Source of the DNA: Zopfochytrium polystomum
Taxonomy: Eukaryota; Chytridiomycota; Chytridiomycetes; Chytridiales; Chytridiaceae
Assembly (NCBI GenBank): GCA_025765615.1
Contig: JAIVFJ010000412.1
Coordinates: forward strand, 1 to 45,152
DNA length: 45,152 bases
Direction: 5' to 3'
The notes below the pieces were generated by a model that was not told the DNA's origin, did no database searches, and was given only the letters and a program-made list of their open reading frames with translations. The translations under genes and the position numbers were made by a program. This document shows, piece by piece, positions 1-9,309 of this stretch (its first letter is position 1; every line of letters starts with the position of its first letter).

Positions 1-1760
1 GATGTTGCGTTGGAGATTCTGTCAGCTCAGAGAACTGACGAAATGGAAAACAAGGGGAATCAGCCATCATGTGAGATCCCCCCATCATGTGAGCCCCAGG
101 AGTTCGACACAGGTCCAGACAGAATGAACGAGGTTCGAGGCAATCGTGATGGAGAATTATTGGACCATTTGTCGAATGCCGACAGCGAAAGGGACCCAAC
201 AGACAGCAGTTCAAACTCCTTGCATTCAAGCAATTCAAGCAACAAAAATTCCGACATGAACAGCCCTCCCAACAGCAGTGATTCGAGCTCGGAAAAGCGA
301 TATGCAACCTCTCTGCCAGATGCAGTCACGTCAGAAAGCAGCAAGATGCACTCAGTCATTGCATTGCACACTGGTACACTTTCTAATCGACCATGCCGTC
401 TTTGTCGAAGTAGTGGCTGGAAGAATGAAAAGGATCCGATGCAGGCAACAAAGCTACTTGAGTTCATTGGCCCCCAACAGCATCCAAGTGCCAGTATTAA
501 AGATGGACATAGTGTGAAAGACTTTCTTGCCTCTTTGCCTTGAAGGGTGCTTGAGGGTGACATAGAAGTTGGTAAAGCTATCTCACTGGTGGCAGAAATG
601 GGCATCAAAGACAAGCATTTCGAGCATGGGCTTATGCAGCCACATCGTCCAATAATGATGAATACGTTGCTTGGTATATTGTGTGACAATCATGTTCTAA
701 AACTAACTCGAACTGAGGCCAAAATGAACGAGGAACGTTTCTTTGATCTCTCTTTGGATTGTCCAGTTGAAATTCTGCACACCGTAAACCTCCGGGTTGT
801 CAAGTATTGTATGCAAGAGACGATAAGATCTCTGAACGATGCGAAGAAGCAGGAGCTTAAAGCACGATAATTCTGGGTTTTCAATTCCGTTTCGCGGACA
901 CGAGATGGTTGTATTGTCTGTCTAAACGTGATGCTGACAGTCCCATCATTATAGGTCAAGTACGTTGGGTCTCTAAACGGAAAAGACTTCAAAAACTTCG
1001 CCCAAATATCTGTTTTTGCTTCACGTGGTCTAGTTCCAGCAAAGGTTCAAACGCTTTGGGCCTCGTTGGCTGCGCTTGTAGTAATTATCAATGGAGGCAA
1101 ACTTAGAAATATCGAAAACTATTGTGATCATCTGGACCAGATCCTCAATGCATCTGGACCAGATCCTCAATGCAATGGTGAATGCAATCCTTGTCTGCCC
1201 TTATTGCTGGAAATTGATCAAGCCAAATCTTCATCTCCTACGAGAACTTCTGTTCTACGTGAAAAGGTTTGGACGACCAGGGGATTATGCCTCAGAAACG
1301 CAAGAGAGCTTTAATAAGCATATTCGCAGCAACATCATCGGTTCAAACAGGCAAAACACGTTGAAAGATGTTGCATTAGCTTTTGCACAGCAAGCTGCCG
1401 CTCGACATCTTACTGCAGGAGGACTTTATCAAGTTGGTTCAATTTGGCAGTCGTTGACAATTGATTTCTGCCCCCCACAAATTCGAATGCGTATGTGGAG
1501 ATGCCACTGTAACCCAACAGCTAACTACGACTTTTATATATATAATATATATAGACCAATTAACTGCCAAATTTCCTCCATTGCAATTAGCTCGAATTGG
1601 CACAATGCTTTTGAAGCAGGAGGATGGAGAAAACACGTTCGGGGAAATCATATCATTCAAAGCCCACGACCAACTTCACATACGCAAATACAGGCTAAAC
1701 GGACAGATGGAAAATCACTGTCCTGTCATGGAGCCCAGTCGGTGAAACAGACACATGGCG
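1..1760 (+). pseudogene. Decayed member of a multicopy fungal protein family (RFG..ESFN motif)
   Basis: Coding blocks on the plus strand line up in order with a family I recall as abundant in basidiomycete and other fungal genomes; its function is unknown. Block 1 (10-870) carries a CxxC segment (CRLCRSSGW) and LDCPVEILHTVNLRVVKY. Block 2 (about 955-1110) reads KYVGSLNGKDFKNFAQ. Block 3 (about 1180-1420) has KRFGRPGDYASETQESFN and SNRQNTLKDVALAFAQQ. A C-terminal part follows a possible GTATGT...TTAG intron (about 1491-1590). An in-frame TGA at 541-543 splits block 1 without changing frame, and joins near 870-955 and 1110-1180 need frame changes that good introns do not explain. I infer a pseudogene whose 5' end may lie outside the window. 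Family match is fairly secure, exon limits are not. Confidence 0.6.
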
Positions 1761-2183
1761 GTTAACACAAGCTTACCTACGCTCAGGAGCAAACTCCAAC
1801 AGTCACAGAGCTCCAGAAGACTACAGCAAAATTGAAAAACTGCTGCACAGACTAGTAAAAAAAGGCAAAGCACCAAAATCCCTTTCATTCAGGAGCAAAT
1901 TGCAGCCAGCTTCTGGCCCAAAAGTTTGATTGATTCCACTCAAGAAAATCTAGTCAACTTTGTTCAAATTGGCCTCCAAGTTACTGAAACCTCTCCTCAG
2001 GCAAGCCAAATCAGCAACATTGCACCAGCCTCTGGAGAAACACAAATTGCCATTTTACTGAGTATACAATTTCCAGAGGAGTGGCTGCATAGTGGGGGGG
2101 GTTATCACATTAGATTCTATTTCTGGGGACCCGGTTTGATTCCGGTGCGGCCTGGGGTGGCAAGTGGGTTGTTGTTTGTGGGC
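1761..2183. other. No recognised gene
   Basis: This stretch lies between the decayed gene and the retrotransposon target site. Open frames run through it (for example 1926-2225), but I recognise no domain. A G-run at 2094-2101 and GC-rich sequence precede the insertion site. Confidence 0.4.
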
Positions 2184-2188
2184 GTGCT

Positions 2189-2546
2189 TGTCAGGAACAT
2201 GGCAGGACAAGGCAAGGCAAGGTAGAGAAGGAACTGAGAGGAGTGATGATTGTTTTGGAAACAATAATTCACTTGAGGGATGGGACAGGTCCCCCATCGC
2301 CCTTTTATACCTTTTGAGAGTCTTCCTTGTCAAGACTCAAAGAAAGTTCCAGAAAGAGCAATTAGTAATACAATGATACCAATGATACCAATGACAACAA
2401 GACAAGTCAGGAAAGCAACAAAGGTTCCAGAAGGTTCCACAAGGTTCCATGAAGAAATGTTCTTGAAGGTTTCAGAAGGTTCCAGAAGGTTCCATGAAGG
2501 AATGTTCTAGAAGGTTCCAGAGGTTTCCAGAGGGTGATTCATAACA
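2189..2546 (-). repeat. LTR (3' LTR of copy 1)
   Basis: On the minus strand it begins TGTTATGAATCACC and ends CCTGACA. It is a direct copy of 5022-5379. It carries alternating GAA/TTC boxes (about 2424-2530 on the plus strand) and a TATAAAA box, the same architecture as the LTRs of copy 2 but 5 bp shorter. Confidence 0.95.
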
Positions 2547-4142
2547 TCATCTCCCCCTTTTAGGCCTCTTCTGCAACTTGGTGGGGTACCTGGTCTTGAA
2601 CTTGAGCAGAAGGTCTTGGCAGTGAGTGAGGTTTGACTCAGGTTCCCAGGTGTTGTCAGCATCTGAGTAACCTTTCCACTTAACAAGGAACTTGAGTGTC
2701 CTTCCAAACCACTTGGCATCCAAGATTTGTTCAACCTCAAATTCCTCTTCACCTTCTACCTCAACTGGAGGAGGAGGAGGAACAACTCTGCCTGGAATGG
2801 AATTGGCCACAAACTTCTCCAAAAGGCTGACATGGAAAACTGGGTGGATCTTCATGGATGCAGGGAGATCCAGCTTGAAGGTGACTGGATTGATTTGCTC
2901 CAAGATCTTGAAAGGTCCCAACTTGAGGTTGTCTAGCTTGGGACTTGGTCTTTTGGTCTGCAAGTTCTTCCTCATGCCTGGCCAGTAAAAGTCTCTGGAA
3001 ACAAGCTCATATGTCTTGTGCTCTCGTGGGTGTCCAGCTGTTGCTGCATCATGCCTTGTCTTGAGTATCTCATGTTTTTCCTCTTCTTGGCTGATTTGAA
3101 TCTTGTGAGGCTTGGGGTCCTTGGAAATAGCATGGGCCCCCACACGGTCAGGAAGCAGTGAAAGGTGTGTCTTGGATTGTGGGGTGAAACCATCTCCCCC
3201 TTCAGGTGCAAGGTCTGTCCTTCTGTGCTCATCAGCAGTGGGGCTTGAATTGTTGACTGGGAACTGTGATTCTTGAATCTTTGACTGAGGGTTCTGTTCT
3301 TGGCAAAGACTGTGAGCTGTGGAGCTTGAATCTTGAATTTGGACTGTGAACTGTGGTACTTGAAGCTTTGACTGTGGGTTCTGTGAACTACAGACTTGGC
3401 CATGACTGTGAGCTCTATGAGCTGTACTGGAATCTTGACTATGAACTGTGAACTGTGAAACTTGAATCTTTGCTGGGATCTGTGAGCTGCAGGCTGATAC
3501 TGGAGCTGTCATTTGTCGTTGACCTTGGATACTAGGCTGAGAACCTTGAATCAGGGACTTGAGAGCATGAGACTTGGAGGCTTGACTTGAGTTTTGGGTG
3601 ACTGTTCCGATTGGTGGAGGTTGGACTTGACCAGTGACCCAATCAATGGCAGGGTTCTGGGCTTGCAGCCATGGTAATCCCAGGATGACAGAGAATGTGG
3701 GTGAGCCAAGATCCAATACTTCCAGGTTGACCATGGATGGTGGAAAGTCTTGGATGTGGAGGTTTAGCTTGGTTTCATGGCTGATTTCCTTGAACAGAGC
3801 ATGATTGGCAAAGTGGACCTTGAGGGGTGTGGATTTCTTGATTGTGGGAATGGCACAAGACTTGGCAAGGGTGGCATCAATGATGTTGCAGGATGATCCA
3901 GAGTCGATAAGGGCCTTGGTTGTGATGGTTGACTTGGGTGAGAGTTGAATCTTGACATCCATGGTGAGTTGGTGGAGCTTGGAATCTGAGGTGTTTGTGG
4001 TGCTGGTGGTGGTGATGAAACAGGGGCTGCTTGGAGGAGGGTCCAGGGAATTGCCCCTCAGTGAGCCTGGACCTGGGAGTTTGGGTGCTTCTTCCTTGGG
4101 CAGTCCTTGACAGCGTGTTTCTTGGAGCCACAGTAGAAACAC
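2547..4142 (-). CDS. Truncated pol: protease, partial integrase zinc region, chromodomain
   Basis: This frame overlaps the end of gag by -1 and carries the same CCCAAAC slippery site and stem as copy 2. In order it shows an aspartic protease (ALIDSGSSCNIID, ILGLPWLQ), a Gln/Ser-rich repeat spacer, the first part of the integrase zinc domain ending at YWPGMRK, then a direct jump to NLQTKRPSPK, the GPF motif and a chromodomain with LVKWKGYSDADNTWEPE. The second zinc-binding Cys pair and the whole DDE core are absent, so the product cannot integrate DNA. The frame stays open (531 codons from the first ATG) across the deletion. Protease and chromodomain could still be made if frameshifting works. 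Whether this product has any use to the element is unknown. Confidence 0.85.
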   Translation of the reverse strand: MFLLWLQETRCQGLPKEEAPKLPGPGSLRGNSLDPPPSSPCFITTTSTTNTSDSKLHQLTMDVKIQLSPKSTITTKALIDSGSSCNIIDATLAKSCAIPTIKKSTPLKVHFANHALFKEISHETKLNLHIQDFPPSMVNLEVLDLGSPTFSVILGLPWLQAQNPAIDWVTGQVQPPPIGTVTQNSSQASKSHALKSLIQGSQPSIQGQRQMTAPVSACSSQIPAKIQVSQFTVHSQDSSTAHRAHSHGQVCSSQNPQSKLQVPQFTVQIQDSSSTAHSLCQEQNPQSKIQESQFPVNNSSPTADEHRRTDLAPEGGDGFTPQSKTHLSLLPDRVGAHAISKDPKPHKIQISQEEEKHEILKTRHDAATAGHPREHKTYELVSRDFYWPGMRKNLQTKRPSPKLDNLKLGPFKILEQINPVTFKLDLPASMKIHPVFHVSLLEKFVANSIPGRVVPPPPPVEVEGEEEFEVEQILDAKWFGRTLKFLVKWKGYSDADNTWEPESNLTHCQDLLLKFKTRYPTKLQKRPKRGR

Positions 4143-4981
4143 AGTCCCTGCTGGGTCCTCCTTGTTTTCTCCTCTTGGCTCAGAGGACCCTTAGGAAGTG
4201 TCTCAACTGCATCCACTTGCATGGGTTCAGGAACTGTAAGAGCTTGAGGGACTGGGGTAGGCCTTGATGTAGTTCCCACTTGTCTTTGCTTCAGCCTCTT
4301 GGAGTAGAGTCTGTTGTCAATCTTGATGGCAAGGAGAATGTACTCTTCCAAGGTCTCAGGGATGTGCAGAGACTGGGAGAGCATGTCTTGGATAGACTCA
4401 TGGAGACCATCATGGTACAGCTCCATCAGAGCTGCATCATTGTATCCAGAGTCTCTGGCTAGTTGCTTGAATTGGTTGGTGTAGGCCACACAAGATTGCT
4501 TTCCTTGCTTGATATGCTTGAGCTTGGATCTTGCTGTCCAAGATGCGTAGGGGTCACCAAAGGTAGCCTCCAGCCCCTCCCAGAGCTCTTGCAGGGTGGT
4601 GGGTGTGCTTGGGAGAGATCTGTACCATGATTGAGCTTGACCAGACAGGAGGGTGCTTGTGAAAAGAACCTTGACTTGCTCACTGGGAAATCTTGAAGGT
4701 TGGAGAAGGATGACATTCTCCACAGTGGCCATAAAGTTCCTGAGGTCTTTGGCCAGCCCAGTGAACTTGTCAGGGCTGGGAACCTTGGGCTCTCTTGCTT
4801 GGTTGGCTTGGGGCAGGGGAAGAGCTTGATGTTCTTGTTGGTGAAGTTGTTGTTGAAGCTGGTGCTGCTGGTGAAGGACTTGTTCTTGAAGTTGGTGTGT
4901 CTGTCTTGAAAGGGCTTGTAATTGGTCCATCAAGGCTTGGAAGGCAGTTGCATCAGGGAAGGTGTTGTTTGGGTCAGACAT
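4058..4981 (-). CDS. Retrotransposon Gag, copy 1
   Basis: Intact 307-residue Gag. After a Gln-rich, probably coiled N-terminus (repeated HQQHQLQQQLHQQ-like runs) comes the retrotransposon gag core (RNFMATVENVILLQPS, AQSWYRSLPSTP) and a C-terminal CCHC zinc knuckle CX2CX4HX4C (CFYCGSKKHAVKDC). It differs from the Gag of copy 2 by one extra residue and a few substitutions (for example SKK versus SKE in the knuckle). It starts 40 bp inside the 5' LTR, after the self-primer site, so it should be the first translated frame. Gag forms the particle and binds element RNA. With an intact Gag, this copy may help package its own transcript. Confidence 0.92.
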   Translation of the reverse strand: MSDPNNTFPDATAFQALMDQLQALSRQTHQLQEQVLHQQHQLQQQLHQQEHQALPLPQANQAREPKVPSPDKFTGLAKDLRNFMATVENVILLQPSRFPSEQVKVLFTSTLLSGQAQSWYRSLPSTPTTLQELWEGLEATFGDPYASWTARSKLKHIKQGKQSCVAYTNQFKQLARDSGYNDAALMELYHDGLHESIQDMLSQSLHIPETLEEYILLAIKIDNRLYSKRLKQRQVGTTSRPTPVPQALTVPEPMQVDAVETLPKGPLSQEEKTRRTQQGLCFYCGSKKHAVKDCPRKKHPNSQVQAH

Positions 4982-5021
4982 GATGGCAGAGAGTAGTAGG
5001 AGAGGGTGAAGTGAATTATGA

Positions 5022-5379
5022 TGTCAGGAACATGGCAGGACAAGGCAAGGCAAGGTAGAGAAGGAACTGAGAGGAGTGATGATTGTTTTGGAAACAATAA
5101 TTCACTTGAGGGATGGGACAGGTCCCCCATCGCCCTTTTATACCTTTTGAGAGTCTTCCTTGTCAAGACTCAAAGAAAGTTCCAGAAAGAGCAATTAGTA
5201 ATACAATGATACCAATGATACCAATGACAACAAGACAAGTCAGGAAAGCAACAAAGGTTCCAGAAGGTTCCACAAGGTTCCATGAAGAAATGTTCTTGAA
5301 GGTTTCAGAAGGTTCCAGAAGGTTCCATGAAGGAATGTTCTAGAAGGTTCCAGAGGTTTCCAGAGGGTGATTCATAACA
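5022..5379 (-). repeat. LTR (5' LTR of copy 1, promoter side)
   Basis: Same 358 bp as 2189-2546. It precedes gag on the minus strand and holds its promoter: GAA/TTC box array, TATAAAA box, and AAGTGAATTAT at the predicted RNA 5' end, complementary to the primer site just inside the element (about 5009-5019 on the plus strand). Confidence 0.95.
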
Positions 5380-5384
5380 GTGCT

Positions 5385-6200
5385 GGTTATTTTGGTGCGG
5401 CTGCAGCCAAGCGGCCCTTGTCACTCCTTTTTGGCAAGTGCTGTACGTGATGAACAGAAAATTTAAATCCTTAGAGCACCGCGATCCGCACCAGTCCAAC
5501 GTGGGCAGGGGGTTACTACCCGAGAGGTAAACGCATCATCGCGAAACGTGATGCTTTCAAATTTCTCATTCATTCATTCTTTTTTTTTTTTTCTGCTTTT
5601 TTTCAAAGGGCACATCGCCGGCACGCTAGCCAGGTTACACAGGGAGATGGATGAGCAGCCTAGGCACGAAACGAACCACAAACTTCTGAAAAGTGAAAGG
5701 AAAAGAAAGAGAACGAAGAGAAAGAAGCTAAAGGGGAAACGCCAGAGATCGTCCCCGACCGCAAAAGGTCCCAAACCGATGCGACTCGCGTCAACCAAGC
5801 ACCCGGTCCACCCCAGGTAATACCCTCCAAAAACCAAAGATCCAATTAGCTGAGAGTTGCGGCGAAAACTGTGAACGAATACGAAGAATCCTCCCCCAAA
5901 AAAAGCGACTGGAAGACTGATGGCACAAGGCGAAAAACGGCTATTGAAGAAACCGAAAGCACAGACGGAAGCGAAGGAGGAGGGCGGGGGGGAACAACAC
6001 AAATGACTGCTATAGACGCGAAGGAGAAGATGCAAAAAAAGGGAGATAGAACCCGCGACTGCAGCGGGGTAATACACACAGGAAGACGGAAGGGTTGGGA
6101 CGGCATTACAAGGTGGGCAAAAAAAAACTATTGGCTTAAAAGAAAAAGGAAAAGGAAACATACACATAGCTGAACCGCCCCCCGCCCAACACCCAACCCG

Positions 6201-6203
<3 letters not shown>
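5385..6203. other. Non-coding flank, no recognised gene
   Basis: Sequence between copy 1 and the 3' side of the membrane-protein gene. It contains a T-run at 5580-5592 and A-rich stretches near 5690-5740 and 6120-6160. The open frames here are Lys/Arg- or Phe-rich translations of these runs and look fortuitous. The 3' untranslated region of the minus-strand gene probably falls in the right part. Confidence 0.4.
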
Positions 6204-6244
<41 letters not shown>

Positions 6245-6293
6245 CACTCTATCTCTCTATGTCTCTCTCTCTCTCTATCTCTCTCTCTCTACA
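6204..6293. repeat. CA then CT microsatellite
   Basis: A (CA)n run at about 6204-6246 is followed by interrupted (CT)n to about 6293. It touches the stop-codon end of the minus-strand membrane-protein gene, so it probably lies in the 3' untranslated region. Confidence 0.85.
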
Positions 6294-7615
6294 AAGCCCT
6301 CCCAATCGTACCAGCCTCGCTACCACCCGCCCCCGCAGGCGCCCCGGCACCGCCGTCGACAAACAGCTCCGGGTGGTACACCTGCAGCTGCTCGATCGAC
6401 CACCCGGCCTCGATGTACTGTTCCTTTGTGAACGCGACCTGGGGCGGCGCGGCGGCGACGACGGGCAACGCGTACGGGTTCAGGGTCGGGAAGCCGTACG
6501 CAGCGGCAGCGGGGGCCGGCGGGTAGAGCATGGGCTGTGGCGACGGCGCCGTCGCTGCGCTGCCGTTGACCGAGAGCTGCCTGTCCAGGGACGCGACGCG
6601 CGGTTCGGGCGTGTTACGGGTCTGGTTGTTGAGCCTCGCGGCTTTGGCGGCCGAGTGCTGTCGCCAGGGTAGGGTGTAGACGAATTCCTCGGCCTTTGAT
6701 TTCTTGGAGCGGTTTTGGCGGTAGCAGAAGACGAGGGCGGCGAGGCCGGCGAGAACGGCGAGGGAGGCGATGACGGCGAGGGCGACGACGAGGCCGGAGG
6801 AGGAGGAGGAGGAGCCGCCGGAGTTGCCGGCGTCTTGGAGGTTTCCGGCGCCGGGGGTGGAGGTGGAGGAGGCGGTTGATTTGGACGCGGAGCTGGAGGC
6901 GGCGGCATCGCCTCCGGTGGTAACGGTTGCGGTCTTTTTGATGGTGGTGGCCGGGTTGCCGGAGGACGTTGCCGTCGAGTCTGCGGAGCTGGCCGACCCG
7001 CTGGAGCTTGGCGAAGACGTCGACGAGGTCGTCGCGGCAGGGTTGCCGTTAGCGAAGCCGAGGATGGTGCCGGGCTGGGAGGCAAATTTGTAGCGGTAGC
7101 AGGTGGTGAAACTCGCCACCGGCGTGGGCCACGTAGCAAAGTCACAACCGGAGGAGGTGCTGCACGAGCTGACGCATCCCTCTGCCGTCAAGAGTGGGGT
7201 CGACGCTGAAAAACAAAAGGAGGAAACAAAACGGGCGGTCAGACACGATTGATGGGGTGTTCGAAAAGATCCAAGCGACTAACTTTGCTGCAGCTGCGAG
7301 TTCATAGTAGCATTGAATTGAAGAGCGCCGGCAACAGTCAAGCTCGTACTGACACTGCTAAACCAGGTACCCGCATCGGCTTTCCTATCCGTCGCATACC
7401 TACAAAACGAGCAAGCGGAAGGTAAGAGCCACAGCGGATCGCTCCACCCGCCTTCGAACTCACAAATTGCACTGTCCAGCCGAAGTGACGGTGAAGCTGA
7501 ATTTTAAAGGCGATTAGCGCGAAAAAAAGGGGCAGTTTGAGGTAACGGGAATGCAAACTGCTGCGCACTGCTGGCCCCACCAACACCCGTCCGTCCTCTC
7601 GAAGGACGAAAGTAC

Positions 7616-7646
<31 letters not shown>

Positions 7647-7940
7647 TGGGGGGGAGCGATCCGTACAAAGCGCATAGCGATTCGGCCTGGCAGACCGTGG
7701 CGCAAGCACATCCGAGCGATCCAGACGAGGTCGCCGCGACCGTCGTTTGTGCGAAGACAGACGCTGTCGGTTGGTCGGAAGAAGAAGAGTGTTCGGTCAG
7801 ATCGATCTGCTCCTCCTCCTCCTGATCTTCCGAGATTGAGAGAAAAAGAGAAAGAGAGAGTCCCAGCGCTACCCCTCACCGGTTGCGGCGTACTTGTTGC
7901 TGACGAGGTTGAAGTTGGGGCAGGCGTCGTTCAGGGCCAT
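6289..7940 (-). CDS. Ser/Thr-rich single-pass membrane protein, four exons
   Basis: Exons read on the minus strand: 7940-7894 (tentative), 7496-7464, 7399-7284 and 7205-6289, with GT-AG borders; phases of exons 2-4 agree. The protein has a Cys-bearing ectodomain (PNFNLV, AGQCNLYATDRKADAGTWFSS, GCVSSC, GCDFATW, TTCYRYKFA), a roughly 90-residue Ser/Thr/Pro stretch likely to be O-glycosylated, a Gly/Ser patch, one membrane segment (LVVALAVIASLAVLAGLAAL) and a cytoplasmic tail with basic RQNRSKKSK and a Pro/Ala-rich end. The layout resembles fungal wall-stress sensor or mucin-like proteins, but I see no WSC signature and no signal peptide at the proposed ATG, so an upstream exon may be missing. 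The first splice donor (GTACGC) is weak, and intron 1 holds a 28-nt homopolymer. Function unknown. Confidence 0.7.
7616..7644. repeat. Poly-A/T homopolymer in intron
   Basis: About 28 consecutive A on the plus strand, inside the first intron of the minus-strand membrane-protein gene. Such runs are prone to length errors in assemblies. Confidence 0.9.
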
Positions 7941-8012
7941 CGTGGGCGGGCGACGGCGGATTCGGCGGCGTATCGATCGTTTTCTTATGTCGTGGTGTGC
8001 TCTGTGGCGCCA

Positions 8013-8016
<4 letters not shown>

Positions 8017-8051
<35 letters not shown>

Positions 8052-8095
8052 TTCTCTCTGTCTCTCGCTCTATCTCTCTGTCTCTCTCTCAGATT
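8017..8095. repeat. CT-rich microsatellite
   Basis: (CT)n with short interruptions upstream of the minus-strand membrane-protein gene, so it may sit in its promoter or 5' leader. Long Leu/Ser frames across it are artefacts. Confidence 0.85.
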
Positions 8096-8257
8096 TGATG
8101 TCGTTTCTTTCTCTTCTCCGACGGTTTGACGCAGCTGAAGCTGTTGGTTGTGCACGTGACTGCAGAAGGAATGACAGATAGACAGGCAAGACCGGCCGAC
8201 AGGCGGAGAGGGATTTTTGATTCCTCGCCAAACGAAAAGTGCACAGAGTGTCAGTGA

Positions 8258-8264
8258 GACAGGC

Positions 8265-8296
<32 letters not shown>

Positions 8297-8297
8297 T
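8258..8297. repeat. AGAC tetranucleotide microsatellite
   Basis: A run of about eight AGAC units with one variant. No gene context. Confidence 0.85.
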
Positions 8298-8393
8298 GGA
8301 GAGACAAAGAGAGCATTATTATGACATCACCGCGCAACCGCGACGACGCAATGCCGCCACGTGTCCTTGGCGACTGGATTATCGAACAAACAC

Positions 8394-8458
8394 GCACACT
8401 CACTCACTCTCTCACTCCCTCACTCACTCACTCACTCACGCACACTCTCACTCACACA
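8394..8458. repeat. ACTC-type microsatellite
   Basis: Imperfect CACT/CTCA tetranucleotide array followed by A-rich sequence. Non-coding. Confidence 0.8.
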
Positions 8459-8553
8459 GGGAACCGAGAAAAAAAAAAACCCACCACATTTGTCAAATCC
8501 CAGAAACTAAGGCGAGGTCAAGCGCCCACACAAAGCGGCCAGGTCGTCCGCTG

Positions 8554-8559
<6 letters not shown>

Positions 8560-8638
<79 letters not shown>
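8560..8638. repeat. Long (CT)n microsatellite
   Basis: An almost perfect CT run of about 39 units. It marks an abrupt change to AT-richer sequence (8640-8939), in which copy 2 is inserted. Confidence 0.9.
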
Positions 8639-8639
<1 letters not shown>

Positions 8640-8939
8640 ATATCCTTAACTGTTTTGAGTAGTTTTTAACTTTGATGTTTTCTTTCATTTGAAGGTATTT
8701 TCCAGCATTCAGAATATCTTCTACTTCCTGCCCAACATTTACCGTGGCAGTTATTCAGGTTTTATCTTTTGCTTTCCTTCATCAGTAACCAAATAATAAA
8801 GAAATCTCTTGTGAGAAACAGGTATTTTCTGGTATTCAGAATACTTTCTTGCCACTGAGGGCCGACATTCTACTCACTGCTGAAAGGCCGTAGGTGGAAG
8901 TAGCTTTGTCGCTTGTGGAATCAGCACAAGGGGGTCTCC
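8640..8939. other. AT-rich non-coding sequence with a short direct repeat
   Basis: No gene seen. An imperfect 24-bp direct repeat (AGGTATTTTC..G..TTCAGAATA) occurs at about 8694-8718 and 8820-8845. The composition differs from the GC-rich neighbourhood to the left, suggesting an old repeat fragment that served as target for copy 2. Confidence 0.45.
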
Positions 8940-8998
8940 CAGTGTGTTATGAATCACCCTCTGGAAACCTCTGGAACCTTCTAGAACATTCCTTCATG

Positions 8999-9081
8999 GA
9001 ACCTTGTGGAACCTTCTGGAACCTTCTGGAACCTTCTAGAACATTCCTTCATGGAACCTTGTGGAACCTTCTGGAACCTTC
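8999..9081 (+). promoter_or_regulatory. Arrays matching heat-shock elements in the LTR
   Basis: Alternating GAA and TTC triplets at exact 5-bp spacing. GAA starts at 9009, 9019, 9029 and 9039; TTC starts at 9014, 9024, 9034 and 9044, giving eight perfect units, extended left by GAA at 8999 and TTG at 9004. A second block has GAA 9064, TTC 9069, GAA 9074 and TTC 9079. A shorter block occurs upstream (GAA 8974, TTC 8979, GAA 8984, TTC 8989). This is the nGAAnnTTCn pattern bound by trimeric heat shock factor. Binding and heat induction are inferences from the motif. The same arrays recur in the 3' LTR (12608-12690). Confidence 0.75.
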
Positions 9082-9146
9082 TTTGCTTTCCTGACTTGTC
9101 TTGTTGTCATTGGTATCATTGGTATCATTGTATTACTAATTGCTCT

Positions 9147-9159
9147 TTCTGGAACTTTC
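9147..9159 (+). promoter_or_regulatory. Proximal heat-shock-element-like box
   Basis: TTC at 9147, GAA at 9152 and TTC at 9157 form a perfect three-unit box 33 bp upstream of the TATA box. It is conserved in every LTR copy here, including the fragment at 28224-28475. Confidence 0.65.
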
Positions 9160-9191
9160 TTTGAGTCTTGACAAGGAAGACTCTCAAAAGG

Positions 9192-9198
9192 TATAAAA
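9192..9198 (+). promoter_or_regulatory. TATA box of the LTR promoter
   Basis: TATAAAA lies 35 bp upstream of AAGTGAATTAT (9227-9237), the predicted 5' end of the element RNA. Spacing fits RNA polymerase II initiation. Confidence 0.75.
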
Positions 9199-9309
9199 GG
9201 GGGATGGGGGACCTGTCCCATCCCTCAAGTGAATTATTGTTTCCAATACAATCATCACTCCTCTCAGTTCCTTGTCTGCCTTGCCCTGTCCTGCCCTGTT
9301 CCTGACATC

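Larger units (their letters stand above)
2189..5379 (-). mobile_element. Ty3/Gypsy chromovirus-type LTR retrotransposon, copy 1 (lacks RT/RNase H and integrase core)
   Basis: A 3191-bp element on the minus strand is bounded by two 358-bp LTRs (2189-2546 and 5022-5379) that look identical by eye. It is flanked by the 5-bp target duplication GTGCT at 2184-2188 and 5380-5384. Inside, read on the minus strand, come a self-primer site, an intact gag, a -1 shifted protease frame, a short integrase N-terminal remnant, the GPF region and a chromodomain. Reverse transcriptase, RNase H and the integrase catalytic core are missing. Compared with copy 2 (8945-12916) the pol frame is 258 codons shorter, from one 774-bp deletion. 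Identical LTRs and an intact duplication indicate a recent insertion that must have used proteins supplied by other elements. Confidence 0.95.
8945..9307 (+). repeat. LTR (5' LTR of copy 2)
   Basis: 363 bp, TG...CA ends (TGTTATGAATCACC to TGTTCCTGACA), direct copy of 12554-12916. The U3 part contains a tandem duplication of roughly 58 bp made of TGGAACCTTC-type units, followed by a proximal TTC/GAA/TTC box, a TATA box and the predicted transcript start. Confidence 0.97.

Noticed and set aside
2130..2160. GGTTTGATTCCGG, tRNA T-arm-like
   Set aside because: No acceptor, D-arm or anticodon stem could be placed around it.
5548..5820. 90-codon Lys/Arg-rich plus ORF
   Set aside because: It derives from T-rich and A-rich tracts and lacks conserved features.
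6480..7145. 221-codon Pro/Arg-rich minus ORF
   Set aside because: It is an out-of-frame shadow of the Ser/Thr-rich membrane-protein exon.
8239..8662. ORFs rich in Leu-Ser or Thr-His-Ser repeats
   Set aside because: Translations of CT and ACTC microsatellites.
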